Position numbers and translations under genes: made by a program
In this document: one piece after another, positions 7,133-13,955 of the stretch
How positions within the stretch are numbered: position 1 is the first letter of the stretch
How the letters are laid out: each line of letters begins with the position of its first letter
NCBI RefSeq assembly: GCF_946221145.1
Contig: NZ_CAMIOH010000059.1
Coordinates: 1 to 16,265 of the forward strand
From: an uncultured Paracoccus sp.
GTDB taxonomy: Bacteria; Pseudomonadota; Alphaproteobacteria; Rhodobacterales; Rhodobacteraceae
DNA: 16,265 nt
Direction of reading: 5' to 3'
The notes under the pieces: generated by a model
Told to the model about the DNA's origin: nothing
What the model saw: the letters and a program-made list of their open reading frames with translations, nothing else
Database searches by the model: none

Positions 7133-8238
7133 CCATCCTCCCGCGCCAGGATCAGCGCCATGGCCAGCAGCCCGCCGACCAGCGGTGGCGTCCATCCGGC
7201 AAGCCAGGCCGGAACCTGCCCGTTATCGCCCAGAACCTGCGCCAGATTACGCAGGAAGAACAGCCCGATCCCGGCGCCGAAGGCCAGCAGCACCGCGCCG
7301 CCGGTATTGCGGCCCCGGACGTGCTGCATGGTGAAGGCGGCGGCGATCAGCACCATGGCGCCCATCAGGAACGGCCGGGCAAGCTCCATCTGCAACCAGA
7401 CCTTGTGGCGCGCTGCGGAAAAGCCCGCCCGTTCCAGCCCGGCGATGAAGCCCGGCAATTGCCAGACCGGCACCGCCTCGGGGCGGCCAAAGCCGTCGCG
7501 GATGCGCTGCGCGGTCAGGTCGGACGCCAGATCCAGCCGGGGGGCCAGGACCACGGCCGCCTGGGGATTCGGATCGGACAGGGGATAGTCGCGGACATCG
7601 GACAGTTCCCAATGGCCGGGCACCAGCCGGGCCTGCCGCGCTTCGATCCGGCGGACCGGACCCCGGTCCTCGTCAAAGACCATGAAGGTGGCGTCATAGA
7701 GCGTGGTCGCGTCGGGGCTGGCACGGCGGGCACGGATCACGATCTGGCCGGATTCCTCGGTCCCCTCGACCACGGCCTGACGCAGCCAGACGGCGCTGTC
7801 GCCGACCGAGACGGTTTGCCGGCTGGCGCTTTCGATCCGCGCCACGGCCTGATCGAAACGCGCGCCGGTCACCGCGACCATCGGGTTCAGGAAAGCCACC
7901 GTCAGCGCGCCGGCCAGGATGGCGGTGATGGATGGCGCGGTCACGACCTTCAGGCCCGACCGCCCCGATGCCCGGATCGCCACCATTTCCGACGTGCGCG
8001 CCAGGTTCAGGAACAGCGCGATCCCCGCCAGCACCGTCAGCAGCGGCAGGATCGAATAGAAGCTGGAGGCGACGTTCAGCCCCGCCAATCCCAGGGCGCC
8101 CGACAGCCCGATATCGCGGTCGGAAAAGCGGCGGATCATCTCGATCATGTCGATCAGCAGCAGGATCAGCAGGAAAATCCCGGCGATGGTGACAAAGGAC
8201 CGCAAGAAGCGGCGCGCGACATAGCGGGCCAGGATCAT
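7129..8238 (-). CDS. lptG: LPS export ABC transporter permease LptG
   Basis: LptG (369 residues) is one of the two half-permeases of the inner-membrane LptB2FG extractor, which moves LPS onto the LptC-LptA bridge. Six membrane helices are visible: about 12-34, 60-82, 100-122, 290-305, 313-334 and 345-364. Between helices 3 and 4 lies a large periplasmic beta-jellyroll (about 125-285). The family signature after helix 2 (LARTSEMVAIRASGRS, 79-94) is the coupling helix that contacts LptB. The first residues MILARYVARRFLRSF are typical. The start overlaps the lptF stop by four bases (ATGA), as is usual for this pair. The cognate ATPase LptB is not in the window; the UrtD/UrtE ATPases at the right end belong to another transporter. 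Confidence 0.95.
   Translation of the reverse strand: MILARYVARRFLRSFVTIAGIFLLILLLIDMIEMIRRFSDRDIGLSGALGLAGLNVASSFYSILPLLTVLAGIALFLNLARTSEMVAIRASGRSGLKVVTAPSITAILAGALTVAFLNPMVAVTGARFDQAVARIESASRQTVSVGDSAVWLRQAVVEGTEESGQIVIRARRASPDATTLYDATFMVFDEDRGPVRRIEARQARLVPGHWELSDVRDYPLSDPNPQAAVVLAPRLDLASDLTAQRIRDGFGRPEAVPVWQLPGFIAGLERAGFSAARHKVWLQMELARPFLMGAMVLIAAAFTMQHVRGRNTGGAVLLAFGAGIGLFFLRNLAQVLGDNGQVPAWLAGWTPPLVGGLLAMALILAREDG
7137..7142 (-). promoter_or_regulatory. Ribosome binding site of lptD
   Basis: GGGAGG on the minus strand, 4 bases ahead of the ATG at 7132 and inside the end of lptG, is the strongest Shine-Dalgarno sequence in this operon. It supports the short form that starts directly at the signal peptide. 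Confidence 0.75.
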
Positions 8239-9362
8239 GCCGCGGCCCCGCGCTGCTTCAGTCGCCGGGGCCTGGCCGCCAGCCACAGCAAACCGCAGCA
8301 TATCGCCGCCCCCACCGCCGCCGGGACATAAAGCAGCGGCCACAGCGACGGATCGCGCCCGGCCTGGTTCGCGGCGGCATTGGTCAGCATCTGCACCAGG
8401 ATCAGCCCCAGCACCGCCCACAGGATCTGCCGCCAGACGCCGAACCGCGAATAGCCGCCGATCATCAGCGTGGCGAATCCGATCATCGCGGCAACCGGCG
8501 ACAGCAGCGGCTGGGCGATCCGCTCGTGCGCCTCGCGCCGGGCATCGGGCGCGGCGGCGCCGGTCGCGGCCAGCAGGTCGGCATCGGGGTTCAGCAGCCG
8601 CAGCGTGCCGTAATCGCGCAGGTCGCGGCCCTTGCGCCCGCCGCCGGTCAGCAGGGCGCCGATGTCATAGCTGAATTCCTGGAACCGCGTGACTGCCAGC
8701 GATTGCCGGTCGCCCGACTGGCGCAGGTTTTGCGACATGCCGCGCAGCAGGATCAGCACCGGCCCGGTCTCGGCGCGAACAACCAGGGCTTCCTCCGAGG
8801 TATAGATGACCTGGTTGGCGGGATCGCGCGAATCCTCGATGAACAGATCCAGCAGGCGGCCATCTGCGGCAACGGCGCGGATGAACAGCGTGATCCCATC
8901 GGCCGGATACTGAAAGCTGCCGGGCCGCAGGAACTGTTCGGTCACATCCTGGGCCAGCTCGGCCTGCCGGTCGGCCAGGCGGGCGCGGGCCAGCGGCACC
9001 AGCCCGTGGACCAGCACCGCCACCATCACCCCCGCGAAGACGCCAAAGACCAGCACCGGCCGCGCCAGCCGCCAGGGCGACAGCCCCGCCGCCTGCATCG
9101 CCACCAGTTCCGATTCCCCCGACATCCGGTTGGTGCCATAGGCGGTCGCCGCAAACGCCGCGACCGGCAGCACGACCGAAATCACCAAGGGCAGCGTCAG
9201 CGCCGTGAATTCCAGCACCACAAGCGCCGTCTGCCCGTCGCCCAGCAGGTCGTCGAACAGGCTGACGGCGCGGTTGATCCAATAGACCGACACCAGCACC
9301 AGGGCGAAGAACCCGAACAGGGTCAGCAATTGACCAAGGATATAGCGGTCGATCCGGGGCAT
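8235..9362 (-). CDS. lptF: LPS export ABC transporter permease LptF
   Basis: LptF (375 residues) pairs with LptG in the LptB2FG complex. Helices are seen at about 12-33, 54-76, 101-122, 290-304, 311-329 and 342-362, with a periplasmic domain between helices 3 and 4. The coupling segment TNRMSGESELVAMQAAGLSPWRL (77-99) lies at the expected place. The ATG at 9362 gives MPRIDRYILGQLL, the normal family start. A GTG at 9392 would add ten hydrophilic residues, and neither start has a good ribosome site, so the exact start is open. It is the first gene of the minus-strand unit and faces pepA across about 110 bases, in which I cannot point to a clear sigma70 promoter for lptF. Confidence 0.94.
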   Translation of the reverse strand: MPRIDRYILGQLLTLFGFFALVLVSVYWINRAVSLFDDLLGDGQTALVVLEFTALTLPLVISVVLPVAAFAATAYGTNRMSGESELVAMQAAGLSPWRLARPVLVFGVFAGVMVAVLVHGLVPLARARLADRQAELAQDVTEQFLRPGSFQYPADGITLFIRAVAADGRLLDLFIEDSRDPANQVIYTSEEALVVRAETGPVLILLRGMSQNLRQSGDRQSLAVTRFQEFSYDIGALLTGGGRKGRDLRDYGTLRLLNPDADLLAATGAAAPDARREAHERIAQPLLSPVAAMIGFATLMIGGYSRFGVWRQILWAVLGLILVQMLTNAAANQAGRDPSLWPLLYVPAAVGAAICCGLLWLAARPRRLKQRGAAA

Positions 9363-9418
9363 GTCGCAGGGCTTGTCCTTGGCAGCGGTCACGTCTTGCT
9401 TAGCGTCACGCGCGGCTC

Positions 9419-9447
9419 TGGAAAAGGGTGCGCGGGGCGTCTAGGCT
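9419..9447 (+). promoter_or_regulatory. Weak candidate promoter for pepA
   Basis: TGGAAA (9419-9424), a 17-base spacer and TAGGCT (9442-9447) lie 26 bases ahead of the pepA start, matching the sigma70 consensus at 4 of 6 and 3 of 6 bases. The place is right for a divergent promoter, but the boxes are poor. Confidence 0.25.
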
Positions 9448-9464
9448 CTGATCCGCAGAATGAT

Positions 9465-9469
9465 GAGGA
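9465..9469 (+). promoter_or_regulatory. Ribosome binding site of pepA
   Basis: GAGGA lies 4 bases before the ATG at 9474. It settles the pepA start, since the frame stays open far upstream through the antisense of lptF. Confidence 0.75.
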
Positions 9470-9473
9470 CGCC

Positions 9474-11054
9474 ATGACCCACCCCGTCGAAATCACCTTC
9501 ACCGAAATCGCCGCCGACCGGCTGGCCGGGCATCAGGGCCGGGTTGCGATCCTTGTCGCGCCGGGGGGCGACCTGCCGCCGGGCCTGCCCGATGCGGCGC
9601 AGGCGGCGGCGCAGCGGGCGATCGGGTCCAAGGCGGGCCGCGCGCTGAAACCCGGCGCGGCCCTGGAACTGGCCTTTCCGGCGGGGATGGATGCCGATGC
9701 GCTGACCCTGGTCGCGCTGCCGGACGACGCGACGGTGGCCCAGGCGCGCAAGGCCGGGGCGGCCATCGGCGCCAAGCTGGGCAAGGTCCATACCCTGGTC
9801 CTGGCAGGCGATCACCCGCTGGCCAATGAGGTGGCCCTGGGCATCGCCCTGCGCGGATACGAATTTTCGGTCTATCAGACCAAGCCGGCTGATGGCGACG
9901 GCGACGCGGGTGCCGATCCGATTCCGCAAAGCGTCACCCACCAGGCCGACAATGCGGTGCTGGCCGATGCCCAGGCCGACAGCGCCCCGGAGACCCCGGT
10001 CGAGCCGGTCAGCGACAAGGCCCGCGTCACCTTCATGGCCGCCGATCCCGAAACCCTGGCGAAATCCGCCCAGGACGCGGCGGCGGTGGCCGAGGGCGTG
10101 TTCTTCACCCGCGATCTGGTCAACGAACCGGCCAACGTGCTGACCACCACCGATTTTGCCGACCGCCTGAAGGCGATGGAGGAGATCGGCCTGACCGTCG
10201 AGGTGCTGGAGGAAGACCAGCTGGCCGAGCTGGGGATGCGCGCGCTGCTGGCCGTGGGCCAGGGCAGCGAGGCCCCGTCCAAGGTCGTGGTGATGCGGTG
10301 GAACGGCGGCGGCGACGAAGCCCCGCTGGCCCTTGTCGGCAAGGGCGTGGTGTTCGACACCGGCGGGATTTCCATCAAGCCCGGCGCGGGCATGGAGGAG
10401 ATGACCATGGACATGGGCGGCGCGGGCGTCGTCGCGGGCGTGATGCGCACATTGGCGCTGCGCCGGGCGCGGGCCAATGTCGTGGGTCTGGTCGGTCTGG
10501 TGGAAAACATGCCCGACGGGCGCGCCTATCGCCCCGGCGACATCCTGAAATCCATGAAGGGCGACACGATCGAGGTGGTGAACACCGATGCCGAAGGCCG
10601 GTTGGTCCTGGCCGATGTGCTGTGGTATGCGCAGACCCGCTTCAATCCCTCTGCCGTGATCAACCTTGCGACGCTGACGGGCGCGATCATCATCGCGCTT
10701 GGCCATGACCATGCCGGGGTGTTCAGCAATGACGACACGCTGGCAGGCAACCTGCTGGCCGCCGCCGGGGCCGAGGGCGAGGGCGCCTGGCGGATGCCGC
10801 TGGCCCCGGCCTATGACAAGCTGATCAATTGCCGTCTGGCCGACATGAAGAATACCGGCGGGCGCGCGGCGGGGTCGATCACGGCGGCGCAGTTCCTGCA
10901 ACGCTTCATCCGCAAGGGCACCGCTTGGGCGCATATCGACATTGCCGGCGTGGCCCTGCCGCCCGGCGCGACCGATCTGGCCCCCAAGGGCGCGACCGGC
11001 TGGGGCGTGATGACGCTGGACCGGCTGGTGCGCGACCGTTACGAGGCGACGTGA
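9474..11054 (+). CDS. pepA: Leucyl aminopeptidase (M17 family)
   Basis: This 526-residue cytosolic enzyme removes N-terminal leucine and other residues with two divalent metals, normally as a hexamer. The C-terminal catalytic domain (about 190-526) carries VGKGVVFDTGGISIKPG (288-304) and NTDAEGRL (370-377). The metal and catalytic residues K290, D295, K302, D313, D372, E374 and R376 fall exactly 20 positions after their Escherichia coli PepA counterparts, so the active site is complete. The N-terminal macro-like domain (1-135) is joined by an unusually acidic Ala/Asp/Pro-rich linker (about 136-185). Some PepA proteins also bind DNA in recombination and gene control, but nothing here shows that. 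It is followed after 6 bases by holC, a common alphaproteobacterial pairing. Confidence 0.97.
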   Translation: MTHPVEITFTEIAADRLAGHQGRVAILVAPGGDLPPGLPDAAQAAAQRAIGSKAGRALKPGAALELAFPAGMDADALTLVALPDDATVAQARKAGAAIGAKLGKVHTLVLAGDHPLANEVALGIALRGYEFSVYQTKPADGDGDAGADPIPQSVTHQADNAVLADAQADSAPETPVEPVSDKARVTFMAADPETLAKSAQDAAAVAEGVFFTRDLVNEPANVLTTTDFADRLKAMEEIGLTVEVLEEDQLAELGMRALLAVGQGSEAPSKVVVMRWNGGGDEAPLALVGKGVVFDTGGISIKPGAGMEEMTMDMGGAGVVAGVMRTLALRRARANVVGLVGLVENMPDGRAYRPGDILKSMKGDTIEVVNTDAEGRLVLADVLWYAQTRFNPSAVINLATLTGAIIIALGHDHAGVFSNDDTLAGNLLAAAGAEGEGAWRMPLAPAYDKLINCRLADMKNTGGRAAGSITAAQFLQRFIRKGTAWAHIDIAGVALPPGATDLAPKGATGWGVMTLDRLVRDRYEAT

Positions 11055-11060
11055 CGCCCG

Positions 11061-11510
11061 ATGGGCAATGCGCTGTTCTATCACCTGACCCGCTCGCCCG
11101 CGGAAAGCCTGTTGCCGGTGCTGATCGGCAAGTCGCTGGCGGCGGGCTGGCATGTGGAACTGCGCGGGGCCGATGCGGCGCGGCTGGACCGGCTGGATCT
11201 GCATCTGTGGCAGGGCGACGGGTTCCTGCCGCACGGGCTGGCGGGCGGGCCGCATGATGCGCGCCAGCCGGTGCTGCTGACGCTGGCGGGGCAGGGGGCG
11301 GCCAACGCCCCCGCCTGTCTGATGGCGCTTGACGGGGTCGAGGTGACGCCTGCCGAATGCGCGGCGCTGGAACGCGCCTGCATCATTTTCGACGGCGGCG
11401 ATGCGCAGGCCACGGCCCGCGCCCGCGATCAGTGGCGCGCCCTGACCGGCGGTGGCGTCGCCGCCGAATACTGGTCCGAGGAGTCGGGCCGCTGGGAACG
11501 CAAACGATAA
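11061..11510 (+). CDS. holC: DNA polymerase III chi subunit
   Basis: HolC (149 residues) is the clamp-loader accessory subunit that, with psi, links the polymerase III holoenzyme to single-strand binding protein. The start FYHLTRSPAESLLPVLIGKSLAAGW (6-30), the middle LDLHLW (45-50) and DGFLPHGLAGG (53-63), the IIFDGGD strand (108-114) and the closing EYWSEESGRWERK (136-148) are typical of alphaproteobacterial chi. It starts 6 bases after the pepA stop with no strong ribosome site, so coupled translation is likely. No holD (psi) is seen, which is normal because it is often unrecognised in this class. The stop codon lies at the base of a small hairpin. Confidence 0.93.
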   Translation: MGNALFYHLTRSPAESLLPVLIGKSLAAGWHVELRGADAARLDRLDLHLWQGDGFLPHGLAGGPHDARQPVLLTLAGQGAANAPACLMALDGVEVTPAECAALERACIIFDGGDAQATARARDQWRALTGGGVAAEYWSEESGRWERKR

Positions 11511-11530
11511 GCCGCGACAAATTGCGGCTT
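11509..11530 (+). terminator. Small hairpin over the holC stop, weak terminator candidate
   Basis: AAGCCGC (11509-11515) and GCGGCTT (11524-11530) form a perfect 7-bp stem with an 8-base loop that begins within the TAA stop. There is no T-tract after the stem, so termination would be weak; it may instead protect the mRNA end. Confidence 0.4.
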
Positions 11531-11565
11531 GCGCGAGGGCCGGGGATTCTGGCAACGCTTTCGCC

Positions 11566-11931
11566 ATGCGCGCGTGCCTGCATCCCTGTCTTGCCCGACT
11601 GGCCGTCATCGGCCTGATCCTGGCCGTCGTGGTGGCGGGGTTCAACATGCGGCCGGTCCCGTCCGAGATGGCGTTGCGGCTGGAGGTCTGGGCGATGGCG
11701 GGTCTGCCGGTGGACGACCTGTGCGCCGATCATGGCACGACCCGCGACCACGATGGGCATTGCCCGCTGTGCACCCTGACCGGCGTGGCGGGCCTGCCGC
11801 CGGTGATGGCCTTTGCGGTCGATGCCGAACAGCGCATCCTGGCCCGCATCGTCCTGCCCCAGATCCGCCGCGCCGCCGGACATGCGCGCGACCCTGCCGT
11901 GCCGAAACGCGGCCCGCCCGTCCTGATCTGA
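11566..11931 (+). CDS. Small Cys/His-motif protein, DUF2946-like
   Basis: This 121-residue protein has one hydrophobic segment near the N-terminus (about 10-27, either an uncleaved signal or an anchor), then a short metal-site-like cluster: C53, H56, H62, H65, C66 and C69 in DLCADHG...DHDGHCPLC. The HG...H-CPLC pattern and size resemble DUF2946 proteins, which often lie beside copper or iron uptake genes; the family call is from pattern memory. The first residues also hold two cysteines (C4, C8). The tail (100-121) is basic and Pro-rich. The ATG at 11566 has only a weak ribosome site; the frame is open back into holC, but this start directly precedes the hydrophobic segment. The next gene, 55 bases on, is a PepSY-TM protein, so a shared role in periplasmic metal handling is inferred. 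Confidence 0.7.
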   Translation: MRACLHPCLARLAVIGLILAVVVAGFNMRPVPSEMALRLEVWAMAGLPVDDLCADHGTTRDHDGHCPLCTLTGVAGLPPVMAFAVDAEQRILARIVLPQIRRAAGHARDPAVPKRGPPVLI

Positions 11932-11942
11932 ACCGACGCCGT

Positions 11943-11959
11943 GCCGCCTGCCTGGCGGC
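11943..11959 (+). other. Small hairpin between the DUF2946-like and PepSY genes
   Basis: GCCGCC (11943-11948), loop TGCCT, GGCGGC (11954-11959): a perfect 6-bp GC stem in the 55-base gap, about 17 bases ahead of the ribosome site AGGT (11977-11980). No T-tract follows. At this GC content such stems are frequent, so any role is uncertain. Confidence 0.3.
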
Positions 11960-11986
11960 TGAAGCCACCGTTTCTCAGGTCAAGCC

Positions 11987-13327
11987 ATGTCACAGATCGC
12001 CATTCCCGCGCGGGCCGATGCCGCCCGCACATCACCTCTGCGTCCGTTCCTGCTGCGGATGCATTTCTATATCGGGCTGTTCGTCGGCCCCTTCATCTTC
12101 GTCGCCGCCCTGACCGGGCTGCTGTATGTGCTGACGCCGCAGATCGAATCGGCGCTGTATCGCGGCGCGCTGCATACCGACAGCACCGGCCCGGCCCGCA
12201 GTCTGGCGGATCAGGCCATGGCCGCGCGCGATGCCCTGGGCGCCGATCTGGCGGTGTCCGCCGTGCGCCCCGCAACCGCGCCGGGCCGGACGACGCGGAT
12301 CATGTTTTCCGATCCCAGCTTGGGCGAATCGGAAAACCGCACGCTGTTCGTCGATCCCGCGACGTTGGAGATCCGGGGCGATCTGACCACCTATGGCACC
12401 AGCGGCATCCTGCCCTTTCGCAGGACGCTGGACTATCTGCACCGCAACATGCTGATGGGCGATGCCGGGCGCTATTACAGCGAACTTGCGGCGTCCTGGC
12501 TGTGGGTGGCGGTGCTGGGCGGGCTGGCCCTGTGGGCGACCGGGCCGCGCAAGCGCCGGGCGCTGTCCGCGATGCCCGCCCCGCAGCGCCGCCGCTGGCT
12601 GCATGGCACCATCGGCGTCACGCTGTCGGTGCTGCTGCTGTTCGTGTCGATCACCGGGCTGACCTGGTCGCAACAGGGCGGCGCCCGGATCGACGCGCTG
12701 CGCGGCAGCATGGGCTGGGTCACGCCGTCGGCCAGTGCGGCCCTGTCGGGGCCTGCCGTTGCGTCATCCGATCACGGCGACCACATGCGGCACGACCCTG
12801 CCGCGCGCGAGGATCGGCTGGATCAGCTGGACGCCGTGGCCGCCACGGCCCGCGCGGGCGGCATCGATTCGCCGATGATGGAAATCCGTCTGCCCAAGCC
12901 CGGACAGGCCTGGACGGTTCGCGAATACGACCGCAGCTGGCCCAGCCAGGTGGATACCGTGGCGATCCATCCGGACACCATGCAGATCACCAGCCGCGCC
13001 GATTTCGCCAGCTTCACGCTGATCCCCAAGCTGGTCCGCTGGGGCATCGACGCGCATATGGGCGTGCTGTTCGGGCTGCCCAACCAGATCCTGATGGCCC
13101 TGGTCGCGGCGGGGCTGATGGTGACGATCGTCTATGGCTATCGGATGTGGTGGACCCGCCGCCCCACGCTGTCCGAGCCGCTGTCCGTCACCTGGCGCCG
13201 TTTGTCCGCCCCGCAGCGGGTGGTCTGGCTGGTGCTGGCCGTGGGTCTGGGCTGGGCACTGCCGGTGCTGGGCGTCAGCCTCGCCGGGTTCGTGGCCATC
13301 GACCTGCTGCGGGCGCGGATCGCGTGA
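11987..13327 (+). CDS. PepSY-TM family inner-membrane protein
   Basis: This 446-residue protein has the typical start RMHFYIGLFVGPFIFVAALTGLLYVL (24-49) as first helix, then a periplasmic PepSY-like region (about 50-165) and helices at about 166-186 and 207-226. A second periplasmic region (about 227-360) is followed by helices at about 365-387 and 411-438. Histidines at conserved spots, H26, H152 (YLHRN), H206 (WLHG) and H357 (DAHMG), could be haem ligands, as in PepSY-type ferric-siderophore reductases such as FoxB of Pseudomonas. A His-rich loop, DHGDHMRHD (262-270), lies in the second periplasmic region and is probably metal-binding. Substrate (iron-siderophore or copper) cannot be told from the sequence; no TonB receptor is in view. 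It ends at a strong hairpin. Confidence 0.88.
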   Translation: MSQIAIPARADAARTSPLRPFLLRMHFYIGLFVGPFIFVAALTGLLYVLTPQIESALYRGALHTDSTGPARSLADQAMAARDALGADLAVSAVRPATAPGRTTRIMFSDPSLGESENRTLFVDPATLEIRGDLTTYGTSGILPFRRTLDYLHRNMLMGDAGRYYSELAASWLWVAVLGGLALWATGPRKRRALSAMPAPQRRRWLHGTIGVTLSVLLLFVSITGLTWSQQGGARIDALRGSMGWVTPSASAALSGPAVASSDHGDHMRHDPAAREDRLDQLDAVAATARAGGIDSPMMEIRLPKPGQAWTVREYDRSWPSQVDTVAIHPDTMQITSRADFASFTLIPKLVRWGIDAHMGVLFGLPNQILMALVAAGLMVTIVYGYRMWWTRRPTLSEPLSVTWRRLSAPQRVVWLVLAVGLGWALPVLGVSLAGFVAIDLLRARIA

Positions 13328-13333
13328 CGCGGG

Positions 13334-13357
13334 GGCGCGGACGGGTTCGTCCGCGCC
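13334..13357 (+). terminator. Strong hairpin between convergent genes
   Basis: GGCGCGGACG (13334-13343), loop GGTT, CGTCCGCGCC (13348-13357) is a perfect 10-bp GC-rich stem. It fills most of the 33-base gap between the PepSY-TM stop and the UPF0114 stop. There is no T-tract on either side, but the symmetrical position suggests bidirectional termination. Confidence 0.65.
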
Positions 13358-13360
13358 GCC

Positions 13361-13885
13361 TCATTCGACCGGATAGGACTTTTTCTTGCGGGTCTTGGCA
13401 TTGTTGGAGATCCAGTCCATCGCCGCCAGCAGCACCCCCGAAAACACGAAGACCATGTGGATCACCACCATCCAGCGGATCTGTTCGGGCGGATACTTTC
13501 CCACGTCCATGAACACCTTCAGCAGGTGAATCCCCGAAATCGCCACGATCGAGGCGATCAGCTTCAGTTTCAACCCCGAGAAATCGACATCCCCCTGCCA
13601 TTCGGGGCGGTCGCGTTCCTTGTCCAGATCCATCCGGCTGACAAAGTTTTCGTATCCCGAAAAGATCACGATCATCATCAGGTTCGCCGCCAGGCTGAGG
13701 TCGATCAGCGCCAGAACCCCCAGGATCGCGTCATTGACCGTCATCACCGGGATGATCAGGAAGAATTTCCACAGCTCGACCAGAAACACCCAGACCAGGA
13801 TCACCAGGGCGCCGGCCAGGCCCAGATACATCGGCGCCATCATCCAGCGGCTGGCAAACAGGCTGCGTTCGATCAGGCGTTCCAT
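13361..13885 (-). CDS. YqhA family (UPF0114/TIGR00645) membrane protein
   Basis: This 174-residue protein lines up along its length with Escherichia coli YqhA as I recall it: MERLIERSLFASRWMMAPMY at the start, the core motifs FSGYENFVS (75-83) and ASIVAISGIHLLKVFMD (111-127), and a late helix with VIHMVFVFSG (141-150). Four membrane helices are seen at about 16-37, 53-75, 107-126 and 138-157, with a charged loop 84-106 and a basic tail KTRKKKS. The family is widespread, and I know of no firmly established function for it. The start has GGAG 6 bases ahead. It lies 63 bases after urtE on the same strand but is separated by an inverted repeat and its own candidate promoter, so it is probably not part of the urea operon. 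Confidence 0.92.
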   Translation of the reverse strand: MERLIERSLFASRWMMAPMYLGLAGALVILVWVFLVELWKFFLIIPVMTVNDAILGVLALIDLSLAANLMMIVIFSGYENFVSRMDLDKERDRPEWQGDVDFSGLKLKLIASIVAISGIHLLKVFMDVGKYPPEQIRWMVVIHMVFVFSGVLLAAMDWISNNAKTRKKKSYPVE

Positions 13886-13891
13886 CGTCGT

Positions 13892-13895
13892 CTCC
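13892..13895 (-). promoter_or_regulatory. Ribosome binding site of the UPF0114 gene
   Basis: GGAG on the minus strand, 6 bases ahead of the ATG at 13885, within CGGAGACGACG. It supports this start. Confidence 0.65.
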
Positions 13896-13915
13896 GAGAA
13901 ATCTGGTTCGGCAGG

Positions 13916-13945
13916 GCTATAGACGCGTGACGCGACGGTTGTAAG
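13916..13945 (-). promoter_or_regulatory. Candidate promoter for the UPF0114 gene
   Basis: On the minus strand CTTACA (13945-13940), an 18-base spacer and TATAGC (13921-13916) resemble a sigma70 promoter with 4 of 6 matches in each box. A start near 13909 would leave a short leader before the ribosome site. The -35 box lies in the loop, and the spacer contains one arm, of the inverted repeat over the urtE stop, so a protein bound there could block it. Confidence 0.35.
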
Positions 13946-13955
13946 GCGTCACGCG
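13924..13955 (-). repeat. Perfect 10-bp inverted repeat at the end of urtE
   Basis: CGCGTGACGC (13924-13933) and GCGTCACGCG (13946-13955) are perfect inverted copies around a 12-base loop. The urtE TGA stop (13951-13949) is inside one arm. As RNA this is a terminator-like hairpin for the urea operon, without a T-tract; as DNA it could be an operator for the gene downstream. The same 10-mer also occurs at 13321-13330 and, inverted, at 9403-9412. Confidence 0.7.

Noticed and set aside
9441..11648. Long minus-strand open frame opposite pepA and holC
   Set aside because: It is low-complexity His/Arg/Gly-rich, with no recognisable domain, and is fully explained as antisense of two well supported genes.
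11941..13512. Long plus-strand open frame overlapping the PepSY-TM gene in another frame
   Set aside because: Arg/Gly/Pro-rich product without motifs; the overlapping frame encodes a proper membrane protein with conserved residues and a ribosome site.
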